Of a stretch of 64,000 nt of DNA, positions 22,850-34,185 are shown piece after piece. Source of the DNA: Zymoseptoria tritici IPO323 (lineage: Eukaryota > Ascomycota > Dothideomycetes > Mycosphaerellales > Mycosphaerellaceae); NCBI RefSeq assembly GCF_000219625.1, contig NC_018211.1:2108001-2172000 (forward strand), read 5' to 3'. Position 1 is the stretch's first letter. Each line of letters begins with the position of its first letter. Made by a program: the position numbers and the translations under genes. The notes beneath the pieces were generated by a model. It searched no databases. It was not told the origin of the DNA and worked only from the letters and a program-made list of their open reading frames with translations.

Positions 22850-23213
22850 GGGTCGATTGATACTATTCCAGACCAACAAGCTGGACTGTCCAGCTTTGAG
22901 TCGTATAGTGGCATCGAGCTCTTGGCCATTGACCCGTGTACTGTCTTCCTAGACCGAGACGGATGTGACGGCGCTTTGGCAGCAGTCGTGCAGGACGACT
23001 TCATCAAGTGGGTAAAGACAGCAGCGGCCCATGAGCAAGGTCCGTAAGATCGATTTCGGCCGCTGAGGTGGTTCGCTATGGCATAGGTACTGCATCCAAA
23101 TAGACGAAGAGTGCCTCCGCAGCATTGTCGATGGTACGGACGGTGAGCTCGGCCGAGGTTTTTTCCGGCTGATTCGAGGTAGATGGAACTCGGACTGTGA
23201 TGCTGACAAGTAG
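22850..23213 (+). CDS. Putative small spliced gene, function unknown (5' part unresolved)
   Basis: Two exons join cleanly. Exon 22850-23043 reads SIDTIPDQQAGLSSFES and later DDFIKWVKTAAAHEQG. Exon 23087-23213 reads YCIQIDEECLRSIVDG and ends NSDCDADK before TAG. The 43-nt intron 23044-23086 has a consensus donor (gtaagat) and acceptor (catag), and the phase fits (CC+G gives Pro). The composition is acidic and natural-looking, unlike the arginine/serine-rich antisense frame. An upstream open segment (22606-22795, ending KPAIVGMS) may be a preceding exon, but a convincing splice to it was not found. No family recognised. Confidence 0.38.
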
Positions 23214-23426
23214 CGAGCTGCGGACCCGTACTTGGAGATGGAGAGTTATCGAGATATCGAGAGGTGTAACTTCTTCGACATTGCCTGAGCGATGGTTCGG
23301 CTGAAGGAGTACTTTGTCGTCGTACTGCATGCGGCAGGACTACCAAAGCCCGTACAGTAGACCGCCGGGTTTGACGACTTCCGATGCTTTGCAGATTCCG
23401 AGATATGGCCAGAGCGACTTGCTTTC

Positions 23427-25659
23427 TCATAGCTCAGTGTTTGAACATATCCTCAAATCAAACGCCCCACTCCCAGGCTCCCTCCCAAGAAACTCCCTCA
23501 CCATCTCCATCGCATCCCGACTCCCGCCCGGTTGGAGAATGGTATACCGGTATCTCCGTCCCTCCCAGCGACTCATCGGATCCTGGCGGAAAGTAGACTC
23601 GAACATGTCTGCTGCGAGGACTTTTGAACTATTTCCTCGTAGATTTAGCAAATACGCCAGGATGGAAGAAATGGGCCTAAGGACAGGGGGCGACATACAA
23701 GATGTAACTATAATACCCCGCCGAATAGTCTTCCTGCATCACATGTCCGTTCCAGACGTAGCCGTGGCCCCAGTCGAGGCTTTCGCCTTGGGTTTCCGGG
23801 CCACGGGGTGGTAAAATTTTGCTTCGCAGTTCGTTGTAGAGGGTCGCGAGGTCCATCGCTTGTAGCGCCTCGTGGCTTGAGGGATGGTGGACCGCCATGT
23901 CGAAGATGCAATGTCGGAGTTGGTTGAGGTAGAAGTGTGCGGCGTTTACATTTCTCGCTGCGATGAGGGAGGTTATCATTGAGTCTGGTAGGGTCTCTTG
24001 CGGTTGCTCGGCGCCGGGCGTGGTGGGGGCCTGCCAGGAGGTGAAGTAGGAAGGTGATAGGGTGGCGTAGTGGCAACTCAACGATTTGAGGATAGCGGGT
24101 GTCCAGCACCATTCCTCCAGCATCTGACTCGGCGCCTCGCCAAAGTCGACGGGTACTGCTGTGCCGTGGAAACAAGCGTAGAAAGTTTTGGAGACGAGGT
24201 CGTGGATTGCGTGGCCGAGTTCGTGGAAGAGCGTTACGACTTCGGAGTGGTGGAGGAGTGTAGGGGTGGAGGGCGTGGGGGTGGGGAAGTTGCAGAGGAG
24301 GGCGGTGGAGGGGTGTTGCCAGGTTCCGTTGGGGCGGGTGAAACCATGTGGTTGAGTTAGTGGTCGGCGGCAGTGATGAGGAGGTGAGGGACTTACTGGT
24401 ACGAGGTTGTAATTACAACCGTTCCCTCCCTTTTTCCCAGGACGGTCGTAGAGATCCATGTATAGCCATCCGAGAAACGCTCCGTCATCATCTGCATCCT
24501 GGACAGCGAAGACTTGAACATCTTCATGCCAGATAGGCGGACGATCACTAGGCTCCTCATTGGCCTCATCGACAGCCTCGAATTTCAACCCAAAAATCTC
24601 CTCAAATATCCCCAACATCCTCTCCACAACGACCCTTAAAGGAAACCACTCCGAAATCCTCTCCTGATCAACTTGATACTCCTCCTCGAGCATCATGCGA
24701 TGATAATACGGCTGATCCCACAGCCAATACCCCATCTCTTCTTCCTCCTTCCCGTCAAGTCCAAGATCCTTCGCCTTCAGTGCGCGTATCTTTTCCGCTT
24801 CGAGGACGCTCGTCTTCGTCAAGCGCACTCTCAACTCCTCAAGGAACGCTTCCACGACTTCCGGACTCCCCGCCATGCGATCGGGGAGGACAAGACTCGC
24901 GTGACTTGCGTAGCCCAGCAGTCTTGCGACTTCGTCTCTCAGCAGTACCACGGTACGGAACAACGCTCGGTTTTCAGGTAGAGAGTTCTCAAAAGCAATA
25001 AAGAAATTCCTTCGCACGTCTGGGTTTTTGGCGTGGCGTAACACGGCGGCGAGATGAGCGTTGCAGAACGTGGCTTTTACCAAACCCGTCGTGCCGACTT
25101 CAAGCGAGTCGAGGACTCGTTCTGGGACGCCATTTAAAGCGGAGCGAGAATACCACACCCCTCCATTTGCACTCGCGAGATTCGCCTGAAACGCCGCCGT
25201 CGCTTCCCCAATCTGGCCTCTCAGCTCACGCAGCCGGTCGCGGGAAGAGCTGTCCGGGAGTAGCATCCCATGACGGATAGAAGTCCTATACTTCGTAGCT
25301 AGCAGCCTCGCGTCTTCTGGTGCAAGATCCTCGGCTTTGTGCACGACTGCGTTGATCAAGGTGAAGAGAGGTTCGTTCAGGGCTAGTTCGATGGCGAAGG
25401 CGTCTAGGAGTGCTCGTGCTTGGGTGGAAGTTTGGCGTATAGTTGGGTCGGGGTGGGCGGAGGCGTGGAAGATGAGGAGGTGGGTTTTTTGGGCAAGGGT
25501 GTTTTCGGCGTGTGCTAGGGGACGGAGGATGGTGGTGAATGTTGCGGTTGAGGGGGGGACTTGGTGGATGATTTGGTGTATTGCTGATCGTGTTTGAGTG
25601 ATTGCGCCGTGGGTGGTTTCGAGGAGGTCGGGCATGTTGGCGGCTGAATTGGTGGCCAT
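23427..25659 (-). CDS. M3-family zinc oligopeptidase (thimet oligopeptidase/saccharolysin type)
   Basis: Exons 25659-23699 and 23628-23427 join across intron 23698-23629 (gtatgt...atag). Splicing converts YYSYI plus FSKVLAADMFESTFRQDP into the usual M3 C-terminus; without splicing the protein stops early. The zinc motif HELGH lies in TLFHELGHAIHDLVSK, followed by the distal glutamate region in PSQMLEEW and the FGEAPSQ segment typical of M3 enzymes, which cleave short peptides in the cytosol or mitochondria. I start at the ATG at 25659 (MATNSAANMPD, good context); an in-frame ATG at 25809 would add 50 residues. Oddity: residues encoded by 24396-24346 (gtaagt...ctaact...) sit between NYNLVP and GFTRPNG, where family members have no insert, and look like a retained intron without a normal acceptor. 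Confidence 0.85.
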
Positions 25660-25993
25660 GGGTGCTTCCGGGTGCCGGTTATGCACATATGATGCGGCTA
25701 GATAATGTGTTGTTGGAGGTGTACTCGAGGTCAAAGCTATAGCTTGAGTGGAAGAAGCAATAGCTTGATCCTGTCGGCTGAACCTCGCGCATTGAGTTGT
25801 AGTCAGCATCGATCACATGAAAGATGAAGCACACCTCACTGTCTGGAATTGCTTGCGAGAATGTCTAAGCAAGACACTGGAGTGCTTCTATTGGTGTATC
25901 ATGTCGGAGTCCTCTCATACTCGGCTTCCCTGCTACCGAAATCCGCTTCGGCACATCAACCCCAGCCCATACTCAATGACCTGTCCACCTCTT

Positions 25994-26842
25994 CTACTTC
26001 AACCCCAACGGCTCCAAAACCCTCTCCCTCGCCACCCGTCCCGCCACATCCCCGCCCAATCTCAACGCCACCGCTCCCACAACCGCATACACCGCCTGCG
26101 CCAACACCGCCTCCTGCCCACTCTCCACCAACTTATCGCTCCTCGCAGGTTTCCACCTAACCACTTTCTCCATCCCATACTGTCGGGCAATATTCGCCAG
26201 TCTCTTCTTATCCAGCACTTGATCCTTCGTCACGGGGGAGATGTTCTCCAACCCGGTGAGGGAAGGGTGGTAGAAGACTTCGTTTGCGGGGAGGGAGGAG
26301 AGGTTGGGAGGAGATGGGGCGCGGAGGAGAGCGAGGGATGTTTGCAGGGTGAGGATTCGGCGGCCGAGGAAGGAGAGGCGGGCGTTGAAGCCTTGACGGC
26401 CGTGTTCGAAGGATTTGTGGGTTAGGGTGAGCCACTGTCGGAGGTGTTGTTAGCTGGGTGGTCTTGAAGCTGACCCACGGATTGTCCATACCTTCGTCTC
26501 CTCATCCAGTAGCTCTCTTCCCTTCTGCTTCCCTGCCAGCGGTCCCAGGAAAGCATCAAATACGGCATTCACTTTCTCCTCGTCTCGATTGACGACCCAG
26601 ACGGGCTGACTTGGCTCTGGCCGTAATCGGACAGGCATCTTCATCGCTGGGGGTGTGCTCTTCCATCTTGGCTGGTCATTGTCGCGGTGTGGAGGAAGAT
26701 CCGCTGCAGAGGGTAGACCACGGGTTCGAGGTGTTGTGGTTTCGGATGCGAATGCGCGGGCGAAGGTGGTTTGCTTGGGAAGTTGTTGTCGGAGCGATCG
26801 CGCACAGCTAGCGCACACGAAGGAGGGTGAGGGGGTCTTCAT
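25994..26842 (-). CDS. MRPL15: Mitochondrial large-subunit ribosomal protein L15/mL57 type (RNase III-like fold)
   Basis: Exons 26842-26492 and 26434-25994 join across a 57-nt intron (gtatgg...gacag), phase 0, giving 263 residues. The N-terminus is a mitochondrial-type presequence rich in Arg/Ser/Ala (SLRQQLPKQTTFARAFASET). The body contains NAVFDAFLGPLAGKQKGREL, then WLTLTHKSFEHGRQGFNARL and FLGRRIL. This is the degenerate RNase III helix pattern (THKSFEHG in place of the active THRSY-type motif), as in the yeast Mrpl15/mL57 group, where the fold is structural rather than catalytic. The C-terminal part (VLAQAVYAVVGAVALRLG) is the last helix of that fold. It diverges from Rtt109 across a 326-bp shared promoter. 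Confidence 0.8.
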
Positions 26843-27168
26843 AGTGATTGTCGTCGGCGGCGGAGCGGAATCTGATGGACAGCGAGGTGTTGTATTGTCG
26901 AAGTGGTCATGTCTCGAGAAGTGAACGACGAAAGAGTTGCGGCGAAATAGAGTTTCTTGGCTTTCCCGAGGTCGCGTCTCCCAGATCAGATCGTCTCGCG
27001 TCGTTGGACTTGTTCACTTCGTTTGGACATATTTCATGTGAATATTGTGACATCGACGGGGAGACATACGCGCGATGGTATAGCAAACAGTCTTGGACAC
27101 CACTTGGAGCATCTCATATACGACATCTTCCACCGACAGAACTTTCCGCCCCCAACATATCAACCCCC
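26843..27168. promoter_or_regulatory. Divergent promoter between MRPL15-type gene and RTT109
   Basis: The two start codons lie 326 bp apart on opposite strands. An open frame continues upstream of the Rtt109 ATG but has no family resemblance and is treated as 5' UTR. Confidence 0.5.
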
Positions 27169-28812
27169 ATGGCTTCCTCTACCACCCTGGCTTCCTCCCC
27201 GACCTCACTTCAAGAGACTCTCTCCGCCGTTCTGCCCGCCGGCTTCAACTGCACCATCCGATACGTCCAATCTCCGGCCAAACCATGCGATCCGCTCTTC
27301 TCCGCTCCACCGGGACAACCCGCAGAAAGGACACGTCTAGCCAGCCACTTCCTCACTCTCAGCGTCGAACCGGCCTCACTTGGACATGAGACGACTCAAG
27401 ACTCGTCCGCCGGCGGCAACGATGTCATCAGCTTTGCCATTGAAGTACTGCTCTACACCACCCGACGCCTGACCACCCTCTTCGTCAGCAAAGTCGACTC
27501 CACTTCTTACATCCCTCGGCAAAGGCCGTCTCCCATTCAAACAACAGTCACAACCTTCCTCCGCTGGCTAGCCGATAACGAACGAAGACAACGCCCAACA
27601 CGCAAAATCGTCATCTCCCTCTTCGCTCGCGCCCAAGCACAATACCTCTTCCCCGGCTCCTCAGACAACAAATCAAAACACGTCCTCGACGACCGTCAAT
27701 TAATTAAATGGTGGGCCCGCGTACTCGATCCCATCATCCCATCGCTACCTCCCACATCCACCGACCCTTCCTACCAAGGCTACATCACCGTTCCCGGCTA
27801 TGCAACCTCCGAACTCAAACGCTCCTTCATGCCCGCCTCCTCCATAAAAGATCCCCCAAACTGGCTCCCCGGCCACCCTCTCACCTCCCTCGCCGCAACC
27901 CGCCACATCCCTTCCGATGCTCCACCCCGATGTCTCCTCCCTCGCTTTCCGGACGATCCCAAAGCCCGCTTCATACAGGATCTTGACGACGAGATCGGAA
28001 TCTCCCAGGACTCGCAACCGACTTCATCTTCTTCCAACCTGAGCAGTCCTTCTAAGAAAGGGGCTAGCAATAAAAGTGGTGGGAAATGGAAGTCCATCCT
28101 CGACATCGAGAGGTTCTGGGAAGCGATGGAGTTCAGGCAGGAATGTTCGTCCGGCAGGGTCGTTGGGTTTTTATGGCTGGTGATATCACCGTCCTCTACT
28201 GCCACCAAGGATATCATCGAGACACAAAGCCAAGACTCCGAGGTCCTCCCTTCATCACCAACCCCTACACCCTCCTCCCCCCTACCTAGCAATCTTCCCT
28301 CCCAGCCGGACCACCACTCCAACCGCCGCCGCATCCCCCTCTCCGGCCCCATCATCCCCCGCCAACCCCGCCTCAAATCTGGCTCATCCTCGACCCTTTC
28401 CACCATGACATCCAACCCTCCCTCTCATCCCGGAGGCGCCATCCTCCTCTCCGAAGAAGTCTACGACAAAGCCATGCAAACTCTCCTCGCGTCGGACTTT
28501 TCCACTCTAAGTCATGCGGTGAGGAGTACGGAGAGGTGGATAGGCGAAATCAGAAGTGGGATTGAAGGGTCGGCGGATGTTGGGTTGAAGGTGGTCGGGA
28601 CGAAGGAGGTCGCTGCACAGGCTGTGGGGAAGGAGACGGTGGATGGGGTTAATGATCTTGGAGGTATGAGTATGATTGTGAGGAGGAAGAGGAAGGGTGA
28701 TGGTGGAGAGGGTGGTGTGGAGACGAAGCTCGTAGAAGCGCCGCAGGAACCCAGCGATAAGGTCAATATTCTCGCTGCAAGTATGGTGAGGAAGAAAGCA
28801 AAGAAAGTCTAG
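27169..28812 (+). CDS. RTT109: Histone acetyltransferase Rtt109 (KAT11)
   Basis: The single-exon 547-residue protein carries the Rtt109/KAT11 core. Diagnostic segments are TTVTTFLRWLADNERRQRP, KIVISLFARAQAQYLFPGS, HVLDDRQLIKWWARVLD and FRQECSSGRVVGFLWLV; the last is nearly invariant in fungal Rtt109. The enzyme acetylates histone H3 Lys56 (with Asf1 or Vps75) on new histones, in the nucleus, for replication-coupled chromatin assembly and genome stability. Fungal-specific loops rich in Ser/Pro interrupt the domain at about residues 285-305 and 355-420. The C-terminus ends in basic residues (MVRKKAKKV), a likely nuclear localisation signal. Start chosen at the ATG at 27169 (MASSTTLASS) because upstream in-frame sequence is not family-like. 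Confidence 0.9.
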   Translation: MASSTTLASSPTSLQETLSAVLPAGFNCTIRYVQSPAKPCDPLFSAPPGQPAERTRLASHFLTLSVEPASLGHETTQDSSAGGNDVISFAIEVLLYTTRRLTTLFVSKVDSTSYIPRQRPSPIQTTVTTFLRWLADNERRQRPTRKIVISLFARAQAQYLFPGSSDNKSKHVLDDRQLIKWWARVLDPIIPSLPPTSTDPSYQGYITVPGYATSELKRSFMPASSIKDPPNWLPGHPLTSLAATRHIPSDAPPRCLLPRFPDDPKARFIQDLDDEIGISQDSQPTSSSSNLSSPSKKGASNKSGGKWKSILDIERFWEAMEFRQECSSGRVVGFLWLVISPSSTATKDIIETQSQDSEVLPSSPTPTPSSPLPSNLPSQPDHHSNRRRIPLSGPIIPRQPRLKSGSSSTLSTMTSNPPSHPGGAILLSEEVYDKAMQTLLASDFSTLSHAVRSTERWIGEIRSGIEGSADVGLKVVGTKEVAAQAVGKETVDGVNDLGGMSMIVRRKRKGDGGEGGVETKLVEAPQEPSDKVNILAASMVRKKAKKV

Positions 28813-29557
28813 ACTTCAGAGCTGGGTGTGAATTCGAACAGCTCGAAGCCTTCCTCACAACTCCCGCATCCGACGAAGCGTGGTACCTTGATCAGCCTTT
28901 TACCATGAAAATCTCTCAACCGCTCGGAGCGTTGACAGCGACGCAACGTAGAAGGATAAATGCATGGTGCTGCGAGTTTCCTGCTTCCAGCGGATGTCCT
29001 TGACGAGATTAGCTGGTGAGAGTGATACATTCCACGCCTTCTCATAGACGCAAGCAGCAAACGCCGACGAACAAGAGATTTCCTTGCCTCGACCATGGAA
29101 GCTATGAATTTCAACAATCAGTCAAAAGACCATATAGCAATGAGCATGAGAAGGAGCAGATTCCGACACTCCGAAGCTATCCTGTCTGCTCCGCTGTATA
29201 CTCTCCACTCTCCATTCTCCGCTCCCACCCCGACTCCCGAATACTGAAACCTTTCGACTCACGAAACTAGTATATGTTCATGTCCGGCTGAGGTGGCTAG
29301 TCGTACGTATTCAAGTGACCTCGCCAATTGAGTCTCTCATCCCTTCTCAAAAATACAAAGCTCAGGTCCTCAAGGATAACAAAAAACGTCCCAATCAAAA
29401 CCCTCCCTCCACCCTCCCTCCACCCTCCCCAAAAAGGTCCAGGTTCTTTATACCTGACCATTTCCCCCAAAGAAAATTCAAACCTCCGCAAAACTCTCCA
29501 CAATGTATCCATCACACTTTCCGCTACCCTACGCTCAAATCATAGCAAACGCATCGC
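28813..29557. other. Convergent 3' region, low complexity
   Basis: The region is the 3' flanks of RTT109 and of the wall-protein gene. It contains a C/T-rich low-complexity stretch (ccctccctccaccctccctc) at about 29,400. No gene recognised. Confidence 0.45.
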
Positions 29558-32049
29558 CTACAACGCCAAAACAGCAGCCACAGCAGCGATGAAAGCGCCC
29601 AATCCAACCTGTACCTGGCTCGTAGCACCGGTATAAGTCTCCAGAGAAGAGGGGGTACCGTTACCGTTTCCAGCAGCAGCAGTGGCGGGAGAGGCAGGGG
29701 AAGCAGGGTCTTGGATTTGGCCGTCACTTTGCGTACGTCAGTCTTCCTGCTCATTCTGAAGGGGAAGGAGGATGTGTCGGGCAGACTTACGGGATTTGTT
29801 GGATTGGCGAGGCGGGGGATGCGGCTGGAGACGCAGCTGGTGCAGCGGGGTTTTGGATTTGGCCGTCACTGTGAAGGATTGTTAGGATATGTGATGTGGT
29901 TGGGGACGAGGGGATGGGGATGTGTACGGGATTTGTTGGATTGGCGACGCTGGAGATGGTTCAGCGGGATTAGATGGGGCGGCTTCAGCGGGTTGGGCTG
30001 GGCTTTGGCCGTCACTTTGCATTCCGTTAGCTAGGACTTGTGTTGAGCAATGTTTCTCAGATACACACCCAATCTGCTGTACGGGCTGCGCTGAAGCTGG
30101 AGCTGGCTGAGCTGGCATCGCCTGGGCTGGTTGAGCTGGGACTTGGACCTGACCATCACTTTGGAAAATGTCAGCTAGTTCTCCGTACTCAAACAGAATT
30201 GGTCCAATACATACCCGATCTGCTGCGCGGGTTTGGTCGCAACAGGTGCTGCTGGGTGGGTGTAAACAGCCGGCGCGGAAGGAGCAGCTGCAACCTTCGA
30301 CGGATATGCAGTCTTGGCTGGTACAGTAACAGTGACAGTCGTGTAGACGGCGTAAGTAAGCGGCATAGGCTTGTTGTTGATGACAGTCGCGGTGGTGACC
30401 GGCTTGAAAGTCTCGTACTCGGTAATGTATGGAGTGGACTTTACAGGGTATGTTGGCGCAGGCTGCTCGGTCGGGTAGATTGTCACAGTAACGGTGGAGT
30501 ATCCGAGGTATGTCGTGGGGTAAGCGTGGCCGTTCTCGTATTTGCTGGAGGTCTGAGGGCACAGAGTCACGTAGGTGGTCCCGTATTCTGTGGTCTTGAT
30601 GGGGCAGTATATTGGCTCGCCAGAAGTGTATACTGGCTTATCGGTGGGATATACAGGGGCGGTAGGGTCCGTAGCGGAGGCGGAATCGGTGGCGGGGTTG
30701 GTGGCCGAATCGAAAGCGGAAGCAGAGTTCGTCGAAGAGGCAGAGTCGGTAGACGAAGCAGAGTCCGTTGAGGAAGCAGAGTCCGTCGAGGCAGAGTCCG
30801 TCGAGGAAGCAGAATCCGTCGAGGAAGCAGAGTCCGTCGAGGAAGCAGAGTCCGTAGCGGATGCGGACTCCGTAGCGGATGCGGACTCCGTAGCGGATGC
30901 GGACTCCGTGCCAGCGTTAGAGTCTGTGTTCGTTGCGGAGTCTGTAGCAGTCGCCGAGTTCGCAGCGGAATCAGTTCCAGTGGCAGAAGCAAGATCCGTG
31001 GCGGAGGCAGAGTCCGTCGAGGAGGCAGAGTCCGTCGAGGAAGCAGAGTCCGCTGAGGAAGCAGAGCCCGTGTTCGTTGCGGACTCCATAGCAGTCGCCG
31101 AGTTCGTAGCTGAATCTGTTCCAGTGGCGGAAGCAAGATTCGTGGCAGAAGTAGAGTCCGTAGAGGAAGCAGAGTCAGTGGCGGAAGTAGAAGCAGAATC
31201 CAATCCGGTAGCAGAAGCAGAATCCGTGCTGCTAGTAGAGTCTGTAGCGGAGACAGGGTCTGTGGTAGAAGCCGTAGCCGTCACCGTAGTTGAACCCGTA
31301 GCGGTGGCGGAATCCGTCGTCGTAGTGCTGCCGAAGCATTGACTGAAGCCAAGCTCAAGTCCATTATCCTGGCAGATCAGACCGGGGCAGCATTCGCTAC
31401 TGTCCTCGCAGAAATCACTCTCCTCGGTCAGACATGATGCGGTGCTGGAAGAAGCTGAAGTGGTTCCGCTGGCAGTGGTCGTAGCCTCATCGGTGGTGGT
31501 GGTGCTGGTTATCTGAGAAGAGCACTTTCCGAGGACCTCGGGGGTGCTGTCAGACTCGCCTACCAGAGCGGGAATGTAGCCATCGCAGGTGCTACCGGAG
31601 CAGCAGTCCTCGTTCTTCTTGCATGAACCCCCGCTCGCGTCACAGGTACCGGTGGTGGTCGTAGTGGCAATGGCTGTTGTAGTGGTGGTAGCAGCCGTTG
31701 TCGAAGTAGTAGTGGTGACCGCGACCGCCTTGAAAGCAACGTCAACGTCCGATGCAGACGAAGAGGCCTCCTTGCTGTTCTTGAAATAGCACACACCAGT
31801 GCCATCAGGACTTTCGTGGAAGGAGTATCCGATGCACTCCGCAAGGACGTCGCATTTGGGAGCACAAGCCGCAAAGGAGGAGGCGGGGGTGTTGGAAAGG
31901 TCTCCGAAACGACGGTCGGTCGCACATTCGGCAGTGTAGCCGTTGCCGAAGGTCTGTCCGTTTCCAATGGTCAGGCAGGAGCCGGATGATTGGCGACGAG
32001 TATGGGCAAAGGCCCCAACGGCGAGAGGGAGAAGTACAGCGGCCTTCAT
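29558..32049 (-). CDS. GPI-type cell wall protein with knottin-like modules and intron-split PIR motifs
   Basis: Five exons (32049-30215, 30158-30069, 30014-29928, 29868-29791, 29726-29558) encode 752 residues. Order: signal peptide (1-15) and dibasic RRQ; a PAN/Apple-like Cys region (C25-C87); Thr-rich linker; two six-Cys knottin-like modules with a CC pair (C136-C176, C206-C238); a long Ser/Thr/Asp repeat block; a Thr/Tyr/Pro-rich beta region (TTYLGYSTVTVTIYP); then PIR-type motifs QQIGDGQVQ, QQIGDGQSP, QQIPDGQIQ and QQIPDGQIQ; and a hydrophobic GPI-type tail (VQVGLGAFIAAVAAVLAL). PIR motifs attach fungal wall proteins to beta-1,3-glucan through Gln. All four introns (56, 54, 59, 64 nt) are phase 2 and fall inside the motif, before DGQ. 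Expected at the cell surface. A paralog lies at 39.2-40.8 kb. Confidence 0.83.
30690..31260 (-). repeat. Coding minisatellite (Asp-Ser-Ala-Ser-Ser-Thr type units)
   Basis: An 18-bp unit of the type gaagcagagtccgtcgag on the + strand is repeated many times with point differences. It encodes the DSASST block of the wall protein, a site likely to vary in length between strains. Confidence 0.85.
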
Positions 32050-34185
32050 TTCGACGGAAGGGGTTTCATAAAGTAGAAATAGAGAAATAGAGTGCGCGAG
32101 ACGGCATGGCAGACCCTCCAGATTAAATCCTCCGCACTCACAGCACGCTGCCTCGATCCTGACAGCCCCAACTCACGGTTGTCATCATTGAGATCATCTT
32201 CAAACAGTGGTCCGCTTTTCCTGGGCTACAGTCGATCGGAGTCTATCCTATGCGATGTCATTTTAGCTCCCGAGGTCTGCCTAGTCCAAGCCGTGTGTCG
32301 TTTAGCAGTATCTGAAAATCATTTACTTGACCGTATTCCCGCTGCAGAATCGCGCCTGTTGCATATGCATGCTACGCATCTGCAATGGCGTTAAGTCCTG
32401 CAGCGTAGAGCACGGTTTCCTCACCATTCTTGCTCAATATTCGTGCTTCGTAACCTGGACTGTCGCAGGCTCGTGGAAGTTCGGCTCGCTGGTCCACAGA
32501 CTCTGGTAGAGATGTAAGTGCTTTTCGTAGGCGTATGCATTGAACAAGGGTACTGTTCCAATGCCGCGGACCGGGTGCTTAAAGTGCGGATCTTCCAAAA
32601 CCATATAAACAGCACACCTGCAGAACCTACCGTGCAGCCGAGGTGGAAAGGTCTCTTGCCCAATTCTTCTGTGGTGCATCCAGATCATGGATAGCAAGCC
32701 ATTTTGCAGTCGAGATGGCTTGAAAATAGACTGAAGTCAAAAGATACCGCGCCGGCACAACGGCGCGCTAGCTCGCTTTGGCATTCGCAGCCAACGTGGA
32801 CGGTGAGGCTCGACAACGTGGCCATCATGCACTATGCCGACCTTCGCAACGTGCAAGCCCGGACGAGAGGGTATCTGCATTCTGTGATGATCAAAAGTGA
32901 ACACTTTCAGCATGAATGCTGGTGTCATTTGCAAACAGGATTGAGTGTTGGCTCGCCATTTTGGTGCCTGTGGTGGAGCCATTGGCTGATTTGCTTTGAT
33001 CGTCATTTTTCCCTATCGTGAACTAATCCGTTTCTCTCGATGGCTTTCCTTTTGGGTCCGAAACATGGCCATTTGACTTCTCCCGTCCCTGCTGTGGCTT
33101 GCCGCGCTGTTCATTTCTGCATGTCGGATATGTGCAGCGCTCGGCAGTTCCTGAGCATGCGGCAAGTGATTGACCGACGAATACTGGTCCAGCGGAATGG
33201 TCTATTGAATCTTGCACGCCATTCCCCTACGAACAGTGAAACGTGCACAGTACAACATCGATTCCGAATTAGTAGGCAGCGGCCGAGAGCATCGTGAATT
33301 GTAATTTTGCGAAAGAGGATCGGTCCACCTGAGACAAAAGGGCTGTGTAGATCATCGTGTCTCCGTCGTCCACGCAATACGAACCCAGCACCGGGGATCT
33401 GATGTCCCGGCAACGGGGAATAAGCGAGACATGTCTCGTGGGAGTCGGCAGGTCTGCTATGCTTCTCTGAAATCCACGTCGCTGGAAGGTCTTCAACTTG
33501 GGATGCGTTTTCGCAAGCTTCTGGTTCGGCCTTCGGTAGAGCTACTGTGTCTGGAGGTACAAGCAATCGCCTTGATGACGGCAGCAGCAAGTGTGGGTCC
33601 AACAAGATGACTGTCTTCACGAGTTGACATGTGCTTGGCCAGGCAGTCCGAGTGGCTATCGGATTTGGGCATGCCGACGATCGATGAAAGAGCTCGCGCT
33701 CAAACGGTGCCTAGCAGGTAGTCGAGAAGTCTCATCAGTGGCCAGAGCACTTTTTGCATACCTCCCGCCGACGCCATCGATTGCACGCCGGCTGCCGCAT
33801 GAAACCTGGCAAATGCGATGCAGACTTTCGCACCTTTATTTGGATCCGTCGCCGTGGATGGTTCGAATATGACTATACCAGCAGCGTGCGCGCTTGATCA
33901 CGAGCTGGGACTCCAGGGCTCCGCCGCGGTCCTGGATCGTGGATGTGAGACATGTGGCTTCATAGTCTTCAAATCTTCGGTGGTAGCGTCGTTAGCGATC
34001 CTCGGAGCCCGTCTGGTCGGCAGAAGTCTCTGCCTTTTGGTCAGACAGATGGTCAAGATCTTGAAAAACATGCTCGATTTATGTTGATCAGTTGTGTGTT
34101 GAGTAAGGAAGGACGGAGGCCAGCAAGGATGCATTTTGAAGTCATGACGAAGTAAAAGCTGCGATCTGATGGTTGTACTAAACGT
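32050..34185. other. Gene-poor 2.1-kb region
   Basis: The first part is the promoter of the wall-protein gene. Beyond that I see no supported gene. A 169-codon minus frame at 33111-33620 begins with a possible start but has no recognised domain. Confidence 0.4.

Noticed and set aside
22750..23430. 226-codon open frame on the minus strand
   Set aside because: Arg/Ser/His-rich composition typical of an antisense shadow; the opposite strand has better exons with consensus splice sites.
26848..27168. 107-residue N-terminal extension of Rtt109
   Set aside because: The upstream in-frame sequence is not family-like, and the ATG at 27169 gives an Rtt109 of normal layout.
30575..31342. 255-codon Glu/Ser/Val repeat protein on the + strand
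   Set aside because: It is the antisense of the Ser/Thr repeat block of the wall-protein gene; repeat arrays stay open in several frames.
33111..33620. 169-codon minus-strand ORF
   Set aside because: No recognisable domain, no clear splice signals and Arg/Ser/Pro-rich composition; too weak to list as a gene.
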